From: Labrys wisconsinensis | GTDB lineage: Bacteria > Pseudomonadota > Alphaproteobacteria > Rhizobiales > Labraceae | Assembly (NCBI RefSeq): GCF_030814995.1 | Contig: NZ_JAUSVX010000009.1 | Span: 278,023-342,022 of the forward strand | Direction: 5' to 3' | Length of the DNA: 64,000 nt | Part shown: piece after piece, positions 37,497 through 47,122 of the stretch | Layout: every line of letters begins with the position of its first letter | How positions within the stretch are numbered: position 1 is the first letter of the stretch | Position numbers and translations under genes: made by a program | The notes under the pieces: model-generated | Seen by the model: the letters and a program-made list of their open reading frames with translations, nothing else | What the model was told of the DNA's origin: nothing | Database searches by the model: none

Positions 37497-38480
37497 ATGA
37501 CCCGAACCACCCCTGAATCGGCAAGCCACCCGCGAGCGCCCACGATCCCTGCGAGAGGCCGCGCCCTCCGTCTCCACGCCTATGGCGGCCCGGAGACGGT
37601 CTCGATCGACAGCGTCGAGACGCCCGTCCCCGGCCCGGGCCAGGTCCTCATCCAGGTGAAGGCGGCGGGCGTGAACGGCCTCGACTGGAAAGCCCGCGAG
37701 GGCTATGTCCGCGATGCCTTTCCCCTCGTCCTGCCCGTCACGCTCGGGCTGGAGCTCGCCGGCGTCGTGCTGCAGGCCGAGGCCGGCGTCGGGCATCTCC
37801 GGCCCGGCGACCGCGTCATGGGACCCCTGGCCGGCTTCGGCGCCTATGCAGATTTCGTCGCGGTCGACGCCGGGAAGCTGTGCCTGGTACCCGACGGGCT
37901 GTCGGACGTGGAGGCTGCCGCGCTACCGGTCGCCTCGTTGACCGCCTGGCAGCTGCTGGAGGCCACCGGCGTCGCGCTCCCGGGCCGGCGGGTGCTGATC
38001 CACGGTGCGGCCGGCGGCGTCGGCGGCTTTGCCGTCCAGTTCGCCAAGTCCGCCGGCGCGACCGTGTTCGCCACCGCCTCGGCGCGCAGCCGCGCGCATG
38101 TGCTGCACCTCGGGGCCGACGAGGTGATCGACTATGCCGCCGGGCGCTTCGAAGAGAAGGTCGGCGATATCGACGTGGTTGTCGACCTGATCGGGGGCGA
38201 TGTGCCGGATCGCTCCTGGTCCGTCCTGGGGCCATCGGGCGTGATGATCAGCACGACCACGCCGGATATTGCCGCGCGGACGCTGCCCGGCCGGCGCGGG
38301 ATCTGGTTCGTGAATCGGCCCAACGCATCGCGCTTGCACGAGATCGCCGAAGCGGTGGCCTCCGGCAGGCTGAAATCGGCGATCGCGGAGACGGTCGGTT
38401 TCGGCGAGCTCCCGGCCGCCATCGAGCGCAACCGCACCGGCCATGCGCCGGGGAAGATCGTGGTCGACCTCGGCCGCTGA
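37497..38480 (+). CDS. Zinc-free NADPH:quinone oxidoreductase-like protein
   Basis: A 327-residue medium-chain reductase of the QOR type. AAGVNGLDWKAREG (about 57-70) replaces the zinc-binding cysteine, so no catalytic zinc. The NADP loop is HGAAGGVGGFAVQFAKSAGA (about 163-182). The tail AIERNRTGHAPGKIVVDL is typical. Such enzymes reduce quinones or enones, often as a stress response under a LysR or similar regulator, which lies divergently here. A ribosome site AAAGGAG precedes the ATG. Confidence 0.88.
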   Translation: MTRTTPESASHPRAPTIPARGRALRLHAYGGPETVSIDSVETPVPGPGQVLIQVKAAGVNGLDWKAREGYVRDAFPLVLPVTLGLELAGVVLQAEAGVGHLRPGDRVMGPLAGFGAYADFVAVDAGKLCLVPDGLSDVEAAALPVASLTAWQLLEATGVALPGRRVLIHGAAGGVGGFAVQFAKSAGATVFATASARSRAHVLHLGADEVIDYAAGRFEEKVGDIDVVVDLIGGDVPDRSWSVLGPSGVMISTTTPDIAARTLPGRRGIWFVNRPNASRLHEIAEAVASGRLKSAIAETVGFGELPAAIERNRTGHAPGKIVVDLGR

Positions 38481-38654
38481 CCCGGCTCCGAAGCGGGAAA
38501 CCACCGATTCGATCGACGCGGACGGGCCCTACCCACCACACCGCATCGCCACGGAGCCCACGCCCCCTGCCGGGTCGTGGGCTTTGCTTTGGCCGGTCTG
38601 CACAAGTCCCGCCGCGGACGCACGGGGATGGACACCCCATCGCAATATCCCGCC

Positions 38655-38704
38655 TTGACAGCCCTCTCCGTCTCTGCAAATTTTTACACCAACGACAAAA
38701 AATT
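38655..38704 (+). promoter_or_regulatory. Promoter-operator region of the SorC-type gene
   Basis: TTGACA at 38655-38660 fits a -35 box. An A+T-rich stretch follows with an inverted repeat AATTTTT (38679-38685) / AAAAATT (38698-38704) directly before the GTG start. No good -10 at 17 bp is seen, so the promoter assignment is weak; the inverted repeat is a plausible autoregulatory operator. Confidence 0.4.
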
Positions 38705-38709
38705 ACAGG

Positions 38710-39696
38710 GTGGATGAGCGCGTGGCCCAGGCCCTCGGTGCAGCCGTGATCGACGAGGAGGCCTCGCTCGCCACCCGGGCCGCATGGCTCTATTTCGCCG
38801 GCGGCTTCACCCAGGCGGAGGTGGCGGCGCGGCTCAACGTGCCGAGCGTCAAGGCCCATCGCCTGATCTCCCGCGCCAGCCGCGATGGCCTGATCCGCGT
38901 CTTCGTCGACGGTCCGGTGGCCGAATGCTTCCATCTGGAGGAAGCGATCAAGCAGCGCTGGGGCATCGAGTTCTGCCATGTCTCGCCCGATATCGGCGAG
39001 AGCGGCCTGCCGCTGAAGACGCTCGGGCTCGCCGGCGCCGCCTTCCTGCGCTCGCAGCTGGAATCGGGCGGCGAGATGGTGATCGGCATCGGCCATGGCC
39101 GCACCCTGGCTGCCGCCGTCGCCCATCTGCCGCAGGTACCGGGCACGAAGGCCAGGTTCGTCTCGCTGCTCGGCGGCCTCACCCGCAAGTTCTCCGCCAG
39201 CCCCTTCGATGTCATCCATCGCCTGGCCGAGCGCACCGGCGCCGAGGCCTATGTCATGCCGATGCCGGTGTTCGCCAACACCGCCGCGGACCGCGCCGTG
39301 CTGGTCTCCCAGATCGGCATCGCCGACGTCTTCGCCCTCGCCCGCTCGGCGACGCTGATGTTCGCCGGCATCGGCGAGGCGCGCGCCGAAGGCTCGCTCG
39401 TCGCATCCGGCATGCTGCGCGCCGACGAGGTCGCCGATCTCGAGCGCGCCGGCGTCGAGGGCGAGATCCTCAGCCATTTCCTCGGCGCCGACGGGCGCGT
39501 GATCGAGACGCCGCTGTCGCAGCGCTCGATCTCGGTGGGCGTCGAGGACCTGCACGGCCGGCGCGTCGTCGCCATCGCCGGCGGCCCCAGCAAGACCAGC
39601 GCCATACGCGCCGTTCTCAACAGCGACTTTTTGAAGGGACTGATCACCGACGAAGCAACGGCTCGTCGCCTCGTCGGTCCGATACCCGGAGCTTGA
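38710..39696 (+). CDS. SorC-family (EryD-like) sugar-responsive regulator
   Basis: A 328-residue protein with an N-terminal HTH (GGFTQAEVAARLNVPSVKAH, about 31-50) and a large C-terminal sugar-phosphate-binding domain (IGHGRTLAAAV, LLGGLTRK, MFAGIGEA). SorC regulators such as EryD act on polyol operons and are relieved by a phosphorylated sugar. The GTG at 38710 is used; there is no strong ribosome site. It lies just upstream of, and in line with, the transporter/kinase operon. Confidence 0.85.
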   Translation: MDERVAQALGAAVIDEEASLATRAAWLYFAGGFTQAEVAARLNVPSVKAHRLISRASRDGLIRVFVDGPVAECFHLEEAIKQRWGIEFCHVSPDIGESGLPLKTLGLAGAAFLRSQLESGGEMVIGIGHGRTLAAAVAHLPQVPGTKARFVSLLGGLTRKFSASPFDVIHRLAERTGAEAYVMPMPVFANTAADRAVLVSQIGIADVFALARSATLMFAGIGEARAEGSLVASGMLRADEVADLERAGVEGEILSHFLGADGRVIETPLSQRSISVGVEDLHGRRVVAIAGGPSKTSAIRAVLNSDFLKGLITDEATARRLVGPIPGA

Positions 39697-39760
39697 AGCT
39701 CCCAACCACCAGCACAAGAGCGGCTCCAGCCGCCCAACCATCGATCACGGGAGAAAACGA

Positions 39761-41200
39761 ATGTCCGAAAAGGCGAAAGACTTCTTCAGGCAATTCAAGG
39801 CGGGCCGCATCAGCCGCCGCGAGCTGATGGAAGGAGCCGGCAAGCTCGGCCTGACCGCGGCAGCCGCGAACTTCATGCTCAACGCCGCGGCGACGCAGGC
39901 CATCGCCGCCGACTTCGACTGGCAGAAGTTCAAGGGGCAGAAGATCAAGCTGCTCCTCAACAAGCACCCCTATGCCGACGCGATGATCGCCGACATCGAC
40001 AATTTCAAGACGCTCACCGGCATGGATGTCAGCTACGACATCTTCCCCGAGGACGTCTATTTCGACAAGGTGACGGCCGCCCTCTCCTCCAAGTCCGACC
40101 AGTACGACGCCTTCATGACCGGCGCCTACATGACCTGGACCTATGGTCCTGCGGGCTGGATCGACGACCTCAACGAGTACATCAAGGACCCGGCCAAGAC
40201 CAATCCCGCCTATGCCTGGGACGACGTGCTGCCCGGCCTTCGCGCCTCCACCGCCTGGAACGGCGTGCCCGGCGGCGAGCTCGGCTCGGCCGATGCCAAG
40301 CAATGGTGCATCCCCTGGGGCTATGAGCTCAACTCGATCACCTACAACAGGAAGATGTACGAGAAGGCCGGCATCGAGCCCGCCAAGAACATGCCGGACC
40401 TCGTGGAGAAGTCGGCCAAGCTGACCAAGGACCTCGGCGGCCCCTACGGCATCGGCGTCCGCGGCTCGCGCTCCTGGGCCTCGATCCATCCCGGATTCCT
40501 CTCCGGCTATTCCAACTACGGCCAGCGCGACCTCAAGGTCACCGACGGTAAGCTGTCCGCGGCGATGAACACCGCGGAATCAAAGGCTTACCACAAGCTG
40601 TTCGTGGAAATGGTCCAGAACTCCGGCCCGAAGAACTGGTCGACCTACACCTGGTACCAGGTCGGCACCGACCTCGGCGCCGGCGCCTCCGCCACCATCT
40701 TCGACGCCGACATCCTCGGCTATTTCATGAATGGCGGCGACAACAAGGAGAAGGGCAATCTCGGCTTCCACGCCTTTGCCGCCAATCCGGACGCCAAGGC
40801 GCCGACCCCGAACGTCTGGATCTGGTCGCTGGCGATGAACGCCGCCGGCAAGCAGAAGGACGCCGCCTGGTACTTCATGCAGTGGGCTTCCTCCACCGAG
40901 CACGACATGTTCGGCGCCCGCAAGATGGACTTCGTCAATCCGGTCCGCGCCTCCGTCTGGAAGGACGAGGAATTCCGCAGCCGCATCGACAAGTCCTATA
41001 ACGGCTATCTCGCCCAGCACGACGCCTCGGCGCCGGGCGCGAAGATCTACTTCACCCCGCAGCCGCTGTTCTTCGACGTCACCACCCAATGGGCCGAGAC
41101 GCTGCAGAAGATGGTGGCCAAGGAAGTGCCTGTCGACGACGGCCTCGACCAGCTCGCGGCCTCGATCGACAAGCAGCTCAAGGACGCCGGCCTCGGCTGA
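39761..41200 (+). CDS. Family-1 solute-binding protein with Tat-type signal
   Basis: A 479-residue binding protein. RISRRELMEGAGKLG near residues 15-30 has the twin-arginine pattern SRRxLM, followed by a hydrophobic stretch ending ATQAIAAD. It belongs to the family of ABC binding proteins for sugars and polyols, and resembles the large SBPs that accompany GlpSTPQ-type systems. It heads the transport genes and defines substrate entry. The high number of Trp and Tyr residues (for example YMTWTYGPAGW) suits a sugar or polyol pocket. Confidence 0.88.
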   Translation: MSEKAKDFFRQFKAGRISRRELMEGAGKLGLTAAAANFMLNAAATQAIAADFDWQKFKGQKIKLLLNKHPYADAMIADIDNFKTLTGMDVSYDIFPEDVYFDKVTAALSSKSDQYDAFMTGAYMTWTYGPAGWIDDLNEYIKDPAKTNPAYAWDDVLPGLRASTAWNGVPGGELGSADAKQWCIPWGYELNSITYNRKMYEKAGIEPAKNMPDLVEKSAKLTKDLGGPYGIGVRGSRSWASIHPGFLSGYSNYGQRDLKVTDGKLSAAMNTAESKAYHKLFVEMVQNSGPKNWSTYTWYQVGTDLGAGASATIFDADILGYFMNGGDNKEKGNLGFHAFAANPDAKAPTPNVWIWSLAMNAAGKQKDAAWYFMQWASSTEHDMFGARKMDFVNPVRASVWKDEEFRSRIDKSYNGYLAQHDASAPGAKIYFTPQPLFFDVTTQWAETLQKMVAKEVPVDDGLDQLAASIDKQLKDAGLG

Positions 41201-41267
41201 GCCGGACACCGCCGGACGGGACGGCGATGCCGTCCCGTCCCCCTCTCGATCCCAGCCGGTTCCCGCG

Positions 41268-42176
41268 ATGACAGCTGCCGCCCCCCTCAAGCGCCGCCGC
41301 AAGGCCCAAGTCCTGCCCTATCTCCTCAGCCTGCCCGCGCTCCTGGTGTGCATCGGCATCCTCGTGCCCTTCGTCACCGCGGTCTATTATTCGATGATGC
41401 GCTTCCGCCTGAACATGCCGGCGATGAAGGGCTTCATCTGGTTCGGCAATTATCTCGCCTTCCTCTCCGACGCCGAGTTCTGGAACACGGTCAGGGTGTC
41501 GCTCACCTATACCGTGCTCACCGTCGGCATCGAGCTGGTGCTCGGCCTGATGATCGCCATGCTGCTGGTCAGGCGCACGCGCTTCAACGACCTCGCCTCG
41601 ATCCTGCTGCTGCTGCCGCTGATGACGGCGCCGGCCATCGCCGCGCTGATGTGGAAGCTGATGACCAACCCGAATTTCGGGGTCCTCTCCTATTTCGTGC
41701 AGAGCCTGGGCTTCGAGGACTTCAAATGGGCCTCCGACACCCGCACGGCCATGCTGACCGTCGTGCTGGTCGATGTCTGGGTCTACACGCCCTTCATCAT
41801 GATCCTGCTGCTGGCCGGCTTGCGCTCGCTGCCGCAGCAGCCCTTCGAGGCCGCCGCGCTCGACGGCGTGCCGCGCCGCTTCGTCTTCTTCCGCATCACC
41901 CTGCCGATGCTGATGCCCTACATCATCACCGCGGCGCTGTTCCGCCTGCTCGACAGCATCCAGCAGTTCGACATCATCTACGCCATGACGCAGGGCGGCC
42001 CGGGCAACACGCTGATGGCCTTCCAGGTGCGCGCCTATATCGAGTTCTATTCCTACACCAATGTCGGCCGCTCGGCGGCGCTCCTGGTGATCCTGTGGGC
42101 GATCACCTATGCCTTGTCGAACGTCTTCATCAAGCAATGGCTGAAGCTGCGCGAGCGCGCGCACGGCACGGCGTGA
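41268..42176 (+). CDS. Carbohydrate/polyol ABC permease (MalF/UgpA type)
   Basis: A 302-residue inner-membrane protein with six hydrophobic segments. A basic head (LKRRRKAQVL) precedes the first helix. The coupling loop FEAAALDGVPRRFVFFRI (about 198-215) is the EAA motif of CUT1 permeases. It forms the channel with the next protein. Confidence 0.92.
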   Translation: MTAAAPLKRRRKAQVLPYLLSLPALLVCIGILVPFVTAVYYSMMRFRLNMPAMKGFIWFGNYLAFLSDAEFWNTVRVSLTYTVLTVGIELVLGLMIAMLLVRRTRFNDLASILLLLPLMTAPAIAALMWKLMTNPNFGVLSYFVQSLGFEDFKWASDTRTAMLTVVLVDVWVYTPFIMILLLAGLRSLPQQPFEAAALDGVPRRFVFFRITLPMLMPYIITAALFRLLDSIQQFDIIYAMTQGGPGNTLMAFQVRAYIEFYSYTNVGRSAALLVILWAITYALSNVFIKQWLKLRERAHGTA

Positions 42177-42186
42177 GGAGGCGGCC

Positions 42187-43044
42187 ATGGAACACACCTC
42201 GCCCCTGGAGCGGATCGTGCGCGGCGTGCTGATCGCGCTGGTGCTGCTCTTCTTCCTGTTCCCGATCTTCTGGATCGTCCTGATGTCGTTCCAGACGAAC
42301 GAGGACATCCTGCGCATTCCGCCGAGCCCGTTCTTCTCGCCGACCCTGTCGAACTACCAGGCGCTGATCACCGGCAAGCTCACCTCGGCCTCCGGCACGC
42401 TCGACATCGCCTTCATGAAGAACCTCGGCAACAGCGTGCTGCTCTCCGCCGTCTCGGTGGCCGTCGCCCTGATCCTCGGCGTGCCGGCGGCCTATGCCTT
42501 CGCCCGCTTCAAGTTCCGCATGAGCGAGGACATCGCCTTCACGCTGCTCTCCTTCCGCTTCGCCCCGCCGCTGCTGGTGCTGCTGCCCCTGTCGCTGTTC
42601 TTCCGCGACCTCGGCCTCACCGACACCTATCTCGGCCTGATCTGGGTCTACCAGCTCATCGCCCTGCCGCTGATCCTGTGGATCGTCCGCGGCTATTTCG
42701 AAGACATCTCGCCCGACATCGAGCATGCCTACCGCGTCGCCGGCCACAGCTGGTGGCGCACCTTCACCCGCATCGCCGTGCCGCTCGCCGGGCCCGGCAT
42801 CGCCGCGGCCGGGCTGCTCGCCTTCATCTTCTGTTGGAACAATTTCGTGTTCGCGCTGATCCTGGCCTCGGCCGACAAACAGCCGGTGACGGTCGGGGCG
42901 CTCGCCTTCGTCACCGCCTCGGGCATCCAGTACGGGCAGGTCGCCGCGGCCATCGTGCTGTCGGTGACGCCGACCCTGCTCCTCGCCCTCTATGCCCAGC
43001 GCTACCTCGTCGAGGGCCTGTCGCTCGGCGCGGTGAAAGGCTGA
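42187..43044 (+). CDS. Carbohydrate/polyol ABC permease (MalG/UgpE type)
   Basis: A 285-residue permease. LFFLFPIFWIVLMSFQTNED near the start and the EAA-type loop EHAYRVAGHSWWRTFTRIAV (about 179-198) mark it as the second CUT1 permease. It starts 10 bp after the partner gene and ends three bases before the first ATPase gene. Confidence 0.92.
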   Translation: MEHTSPLERIVRGVLIALVLLFFLFPIFWIVLMSFQTNEDILRIPPSPFFSPTLSNYQALITGKLTSASGTLDIAFMKNLGNSVLLSAVSVAVALILGVPAAYAFARFKFRMSEDIAFTLLSFRFAPPLLVLLPLSLFFRDLGLTDTYLGLIWVYQLIALPLILWIVRGYFEDISPDIEHAYRVAGHSWWRTFTRIAVPLAGPGIAAAGLLAFIFCWNNFVFALILASADKQPVTVGALAFVTASGIQYGQVAAAIVLSVTPTLLLALYAQRYLVEGLSLGAVKG

Positions 43045-43047
43045 GCC

Positions 43048-44142
43048 ATGGCCCAGATCGAGCTCACCGGCCTCGCCAAGGCCTTCAAGACCGGCCCCGT
43101 CTTCTCCGACCTCTCGCTGGTGGCCGAGACGGGCGAGATCGTCGTGGTCTTCGGCCCCTCCGGCGCCGGCAAGACCGTGCTGCTGCGCCTCGTCGCCGGC
43201 GTCGCCGAGCCGGATGCCGGCGCGGTCCGGCTGGACGGCCGTGACGTCACCGACGCCCCGCCCGAGACGCGCGGCGTCGGCATGGCCTTCCAGAACTTCG
43301 CGCTGTTCCCGCACATGAGCGCCTACGACAACATCGCCAGCGCCCTCACCGCCGGCCGGTGCTCGCCCGAGGCGATCAAGGGCCGGGTCGAGGCGGTGGC
43401 GAAGCTCCTCAAGATCGGCCATGTCCTGCAGCACCAGCCGCGCGAGCTCTCCAACGGCCAGAAGCAGCGCACCGCCCTGGCGCGGGCGCTGGCCGCCGAG
43501 CCCAAGGTGCTGCTGCTCGACGATCCCCTGCGCAATGTCGACGCCAAGCTGCGCTACGAGATGCGCCTGGAGCTGCCCTCGTTGCTCAAGGCCTCGGGCT
43601 CGACCGTGCTCTACGTCACCCAGGACTACAAGGAGGCCATGGCCCTCGGCGACCGCATCGCCGTGCTGCTCGATGGCGGCCTCGCCCAGGTCGCCACGCC
43701 GGCGCAGATCTATCGCGAGCCTGCGAGCCTCGGCGTTGCCCGCCTGTTCGGCGACCCCACCATCAACCTGGTGCCGGTCTCGCCGCAGGCCTCGCCCGCC
43801 GGCCCGCGCATCGAGCTCGGCGGCAAGGTCCTGCACCTGCCGGCGTCCTATGCCCATGCCGCCGGCACGGACTGCGTGCTCGGCCTCCGCCCGGAGGCGA
43901 TCCTGGCCGCGGACCGTCCGGAGCCCGAGAGCTTCCCGGTCGAGGTGGTGGCGGTGACGCCGCTCAACGAGAAGACCGTGCTGCTGCTGCGCACCGACGA
44001 CGGCCGCGAGCTGCTGGCCTCCGAGGCCGGCAACGAGGAGGCGCCGCGCCGGCACGGGCCGGCCCATGCCCGCTTCGACGCCGCCGCCATCCTCTTGTTC
44101 GAGGCCGCCGGTGGCCGCCGCATCGCGCCGAGGGCCGCGTGA
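43048..44142 (+). CDS. ABC ATPase with degenerate catalytic residues (GlpS-like position)
   Basis: A 364-residue MalK-type ATPase. Walker A GPSGAGKT (36-43) is intact. The signature reads LSNGQ (134-138) instead of LSGGQ, the catalytic glutamate after Walker B is Asp159 (LLLDDP), and the switch histidine is Gln192 (YVTQDY). A regulatory OB-type domain follows (about 235-355). The protein probably works only as a heterodimer with the next ATPase. Two unlike ATPases are also found in the rhizobial glycerol importer GlpSTPQV, known from the literature. Confidence 0.88.
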   Translation: MAQIELTGLAKAFKTGPVFSDLSLVAETGEIVVVFGPSGAGKTVLLRLVAGVAEPDAGAVRLDGRDVTDAPPETRGVGMAFQNFALFPHMSAYDNIASALTAGRCSPEAIKGRVEAVAKLLKIGHVLQHQPRELSNGQKQRTALARALAAEPKVLLLDDPLRNVDAKLRYEMRLELPSLLKASGSTVLYVTQDYKEAMALGDRIAVLLDGGLAQVATPAQIYREPASLGVARLFGDPTINLVPVSPQASPAGPRIELGGKVLHLPASYAHAAGTDCVLGLRPEAILAADRPEPESFPVEVVAVTPLNEKTVLLLRTDDGRELLASEAGNEEAPRRHGPAHARFDAAAILLFEAAGGRRIAPRAA

Positions 44143-44232
44143 GGGCGGTGGCGAAGGCCTTTGCTTTGAGCGCCTCCCGCCGGATGCGTCCGGCCCGGCG
44201 CACTGCGCGTTCGTTCCGGGAGCAGCCTCTTC

Positions 44233-45357
44233 ATGTCTGACATCGCGCTCACGATCGATGGCGTCGACAAGATCTACCAGCGCCGCGGCAAGCCGCCGGT
44301 GCATGCGGTCAAGGCTCTCGACATGGCGGTGGGCAAGGGCGAGATCGTGGCGCTCCTCGGCTCGTCCGGCTGCGGCAAGACCTCGACGCTGCGCATGATC
44401 GCCGGCTTCGAAGCGGTCACCCATGGCTCGATCTCCCTGGCCGGCCGCCGCATCGAGCACCTGCCGCCGGCCGGGCGCAACGTCGCCATGGCCTTCGAGG
44501 GCTATTCGCTCTATCCCCCGCTCACGGTGCGCGACAACATCGCCTTCGCCCTGAAATCCTCGCGCATGAGCGCGGAGGACATCGCCAGGTCGATCGGCGA
44601 GGTGGCGGCGCTGGTCGAGATCGAGAAGATCCTCGACCGCTATCCCTCCTCCATATCAGGCGGCCAGCAGCAGCGCGCCAGCCTCGCCCGCGCCCTGGTT
44701 CGGCGCGCCGATCTCTATCTCCTCGACGAGCCGATGGGCCAACTCGAGCCGCAGCTCAGGGCCGTGCTGCGCGGCCGCCTCAAGAACCTGCTGGTCGAGC
44801 GCGGCATGACCTCGATCTTCGTCACCCACGACCAGACCGAGGCCAATGCCCTGGCCGACCGCATCGCGGTGATGGAAGGCGGCGTGCTGCAGCAGTTCGC
44901 CAGCCAGAAGGCCCTCAAGGAACGGCCAGCCAACCTGTTCGTCGCCACGTTCATCGGCGAGCCACCCATGAACGTCTTCGATGCCCGGATCGAGAACGGC
45001 GACCGCCTGCGCTTCGCGGTCGCCGGCGGCCCGACGCTCGACTTCGCCGCCGCCGACCTGCCGCAGGCCGTGCGCGCGGCGATCGGGCAGCGGAGCGAGG
45101 CCGTGATCGGCGTGCGCCCGCACGCGGTGCGCCTCGGCGCCGGCCCGCACGAGGCCCGCATCGTCTCCAACCAATGGCTCGGCGACCAGAGCCACCTGGC
45201 GCTGGAGGTGGCGGGCAAGCTCCTGGTGGCGGTATCGCACGCCGCGGTGGCGGCGAGGCCCGGCGAGACGCTGCGCTACGCCCTCAACGCGGCCGACCTG
45301 CACGTCTTCGATGCCGGGTCGGGGGCGGCGGTGTCGCACGGCACGGAGGCGGCGTGA
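44233..45357 (+). CDS. ABC ATPase, catalytic partner (GlpT-like position)
   Basis: A 374-residue MalK-type ATPase. Walker A GSSGCGKT (43-50), signature ISGGQ (141-145), Glu166 after Walker B and switch His199 (VTHDQ) are all present. The Q-loop glutamine is replaced by Glu89 (MAFEGYSLYPP) and the D-loop reads LEPQ. So this subunit supplies the catalytic Glu and His, but its Q and D loops are altered. It follows the first ATPase by 90 bp. Confidence 0.9.
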   Translation: MSDIALTIDGVDKIYQRRGKPPVHAVKALDMAVGKGEIVALLGSSGCGKTSTLRMIAGFEAVTHGSISLAGRRIEHLPPAGRNVAMAFEGYSLYPPLTVRDNIAFALKSSRMSAEDIARSIGEVAALVEIEKILDRYPSSISGGQQQRASLARALVRRADLYLLDEPMGQLEPQLRAVLRGRLKNLLVERGMTSIFVTHDQTEANALADRIAVMEGGVLQQFASQKALKERPANLFVATFIGEPPMNVFDARIENGDRLRFAVAGGPTLDFAAADLPQAVRAAIGQRSEAVIGVRPHAVRLGAGPHEARIVSNQWLGDQSHLALEVAGKLLVAVSHAAVAARPGETLRYALNAADLHVFDAGSGAAVSHGTEAA

Positions 45358-45388
45358 TGTTTCCTCTTGCAAGACATCACGCCGGAAA

Positions 45389-45535
45389 CCCCTCTCCCGG
45401 CCGGGAGAGGGGCAGGGGTGAGGGTCTAAGCCCATCAGCAAGGAGGCACCGGCCGCCTCGGCGGAACAACCGGCGCCGCCCTCTCCGGAAAGGTCCCATC
45501 CCTCACCCCTGCCCCTCTCCCGGCCGGGAGAGGGG
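45389..45535. repeat. REP-type palindrome, family C
   Basis: The arms CCCCTCTCCCGGCCGGGAGA and its extension GGGGCAGGGGTGAGGG (45389-45424) return inverted at 45500-45535. Each arm itself contains the hairpin CTCTCCCGGCCGGGAGAG. It lies between the ATPase and kinase genes and may affect expression of the kinase, dehydrogenase and aldolase part. Confidence 0.75.
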
Positions 45536-45556
45536 TCGCACGCACGGCTTCACCCC

Positions 45557-47122
45557 ATGACCCCCGACATCCTCATCGGCATCGACGCCGGCACCTCCGT
45601 CATCAAGTCCGTCGCCTTCACCCTCGCCGGCGAGCAGGTCGCCATGGCCTCGCGGCCCAACAGCTACGCCACCCCGGGGCCCGGCCAGGTCGAGCAGGAC
45701 ATGCTGCGCACCTGGGCGGACGCGGCCGCGACGCTGCGCGATCTCGGCGACATGGTGCCCGATCTCGCCGCCCGCACCGCGGCGCTCGCGGTCACCGGCC
45801 AGGGCGACGGCACCTGGCTGGTCGACGCCGAGGGCGAGCCGGTCGGCGGCGGCCTGCTCTGGCTCGACAGCCGCGCCGCTTCGCTGGTCGCCGGCTACAT
45901 GGCGACCGACGCCTATGCCCGGCATTACGCCCTCACCGGCTCCGGGCTCAACGCCTGCATGGCCTCCGGGCAGATCGCCTGGATGAAGCGCCACCAGCCC
46001 GAGCGCATCGCCCGGGCGACCACCACCCTGCACTGCAAGGACTGGCTCTACTTCAAGCTGACCGGCGAGCGCGTCACCGACCCCTCCGAGGCCAACTTCA
46101 CCTTCGGCAACTACCGCACCCGGGACTACGAGCCCTTCATCCTCGAGGCCATGGGCATCGCCGATTGCCGCCGCCTGCTGCCGCCGATCGTCGAGGGCAC
46201 CCGGACGGCCGGGCGCCTCTCGCCCGCCGCCGCCTCCGTCACCGGGCTGCCGTCCGGGCTGCCGATCGTGCTCGGCTATCTCGACACGGTGTGCACGGCG
46301 CTGGGCAGCGGCCTCTACGAGCGCGACGACGATGTCGGCGTCTCGATCTTCGGCTCCACCGGCATGCACATGCGCTTCGCCGCGACGCCCGACGACGTGC
46401 GGCTCAACGCCGACCGCACCGGCTACACCAAGTGCTTCCCGGTGCCGGGCGCCTCGGCGCAGATGCAGTCCAACATGGCGGCGACGCTCAACATCGACTG
46501 GCTGCTCGACGTGGCGCGCGAGGCGGCCGCCATGGCCGGGGCCGAGGTGACACGCGGGGAGCTGCTCGCCGGCATGGACGGCCGCGTGCTCGCCGCCACG
46601 CCCGGCGCGGCGGTCTACCACCCCTATATCTTCGAGGCCGGCGAGCGCGGCCCTTTCCTCGACCCCAACGCCCGGGCGCAGTTCACCGGCCTCTCCACCC
46701 GCACCGGCTTCGCCGACCTGATGCGGGCCGTCTATGAGGGCCTCGCCTTCGCCGCGCGCGACTGCTATCTCGCCGCCGGCTCGATCCCGCGCGAGGTGCG
46801 GCTCGGGGGCGGAGCGGCGCGCTCGGCCGCCATCCGCCTGATCCTCGCCTCGGCGCTCGGCGTGCCGGTGCGCACGGTCAAGCGCGAGGAGGCCGGCGCG
46901 GCCGGCGCCGTCATGATGGCGGCGGTCAATCTCGGCCTCTATCCCGACCTGGCGGCCTGCGCCGAGGCCTGGGTCACGCCGCGGCTCGGCGAGGCCACCG
47001 CGCCCGATCCGGGACTGCTCCGGCTTTATGACGGGCTGTTTTCCGTCTATCGCACGGTCCGCGAAGCGATGCCGCCGGCATGGGCCGCGCTCAACTCCGT
47101 CAGACAGGAACGAACCCCATGA
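45557..47122 (+). CDS. FGGY-family carbohydrate kinase, EryA-like
   Basis: A 521-residue kinase. The phosphate loop is GIDAGTSVIKSVAF (about 8-21), the second nucleotide motif GSTGMHMRF, and the FGGY signature is replaced by the EryA-like LGGGAARSAAIR. AVTGQGDGTWLVD and LHCKDWLYFKLTG closely resemble Brucella erythritol kinase EryA as I remember it. It probably phosphorylates erythritol or a related tetritol or ketose. It overlaps the dehydrogenase gene by four bases (ATGA). Confidence 0.85.
   Translation: MTPDILIGIDAGTSVIKSVAFTLAGEQVAMASRPNSYATPGPGQVEQDMLRTWADAAATLRDLGDMVPDLAARTAALAVTGQGDGTWLVDAEGEPVGGGLLWLDSRAASLVAGYMATDAYARHYALTGSGLNACMASGQIAWMKRHQPERIARATTTLHCKDWLYFKLTGERVTDPSEANFTFGNYRTRDYEPFILEAMGIADCRRLLPPIVEGTRTAGRLSPAAASVTGLPSGLPIVLGYLDTVCTALGSGLYERDDDVGVSIFGSTGMHMRFAATPDDVRLNADRTGYTKCFPVPGASAQMQSNMAATLNIDWLLDVAREAAAMAGAEVTRGELLAGMDGRVLAATPGAAVYHPYIFEAGERGPFLDPNARAQFTGLSTRTGFADLMRAVYEGLAFAARDCYLAAGSIPREVRLGGGAARSAAIRLILASALGVPVRTVKREEAGAAGAVMMAAVNLGLYPDLAACAEAWVTPRLGEATAPDPGLLRLYDGLFSVYRTVREAMPPAWAALNSVRQERTP

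Noticed and set aside
42130..44460. A 776-codon open frame on the - strand across the polyol permease and ATPase genes
   Set aside because: Antisense to three genes with clear motifs; the protein sequence is low-complexity and unlike any family.
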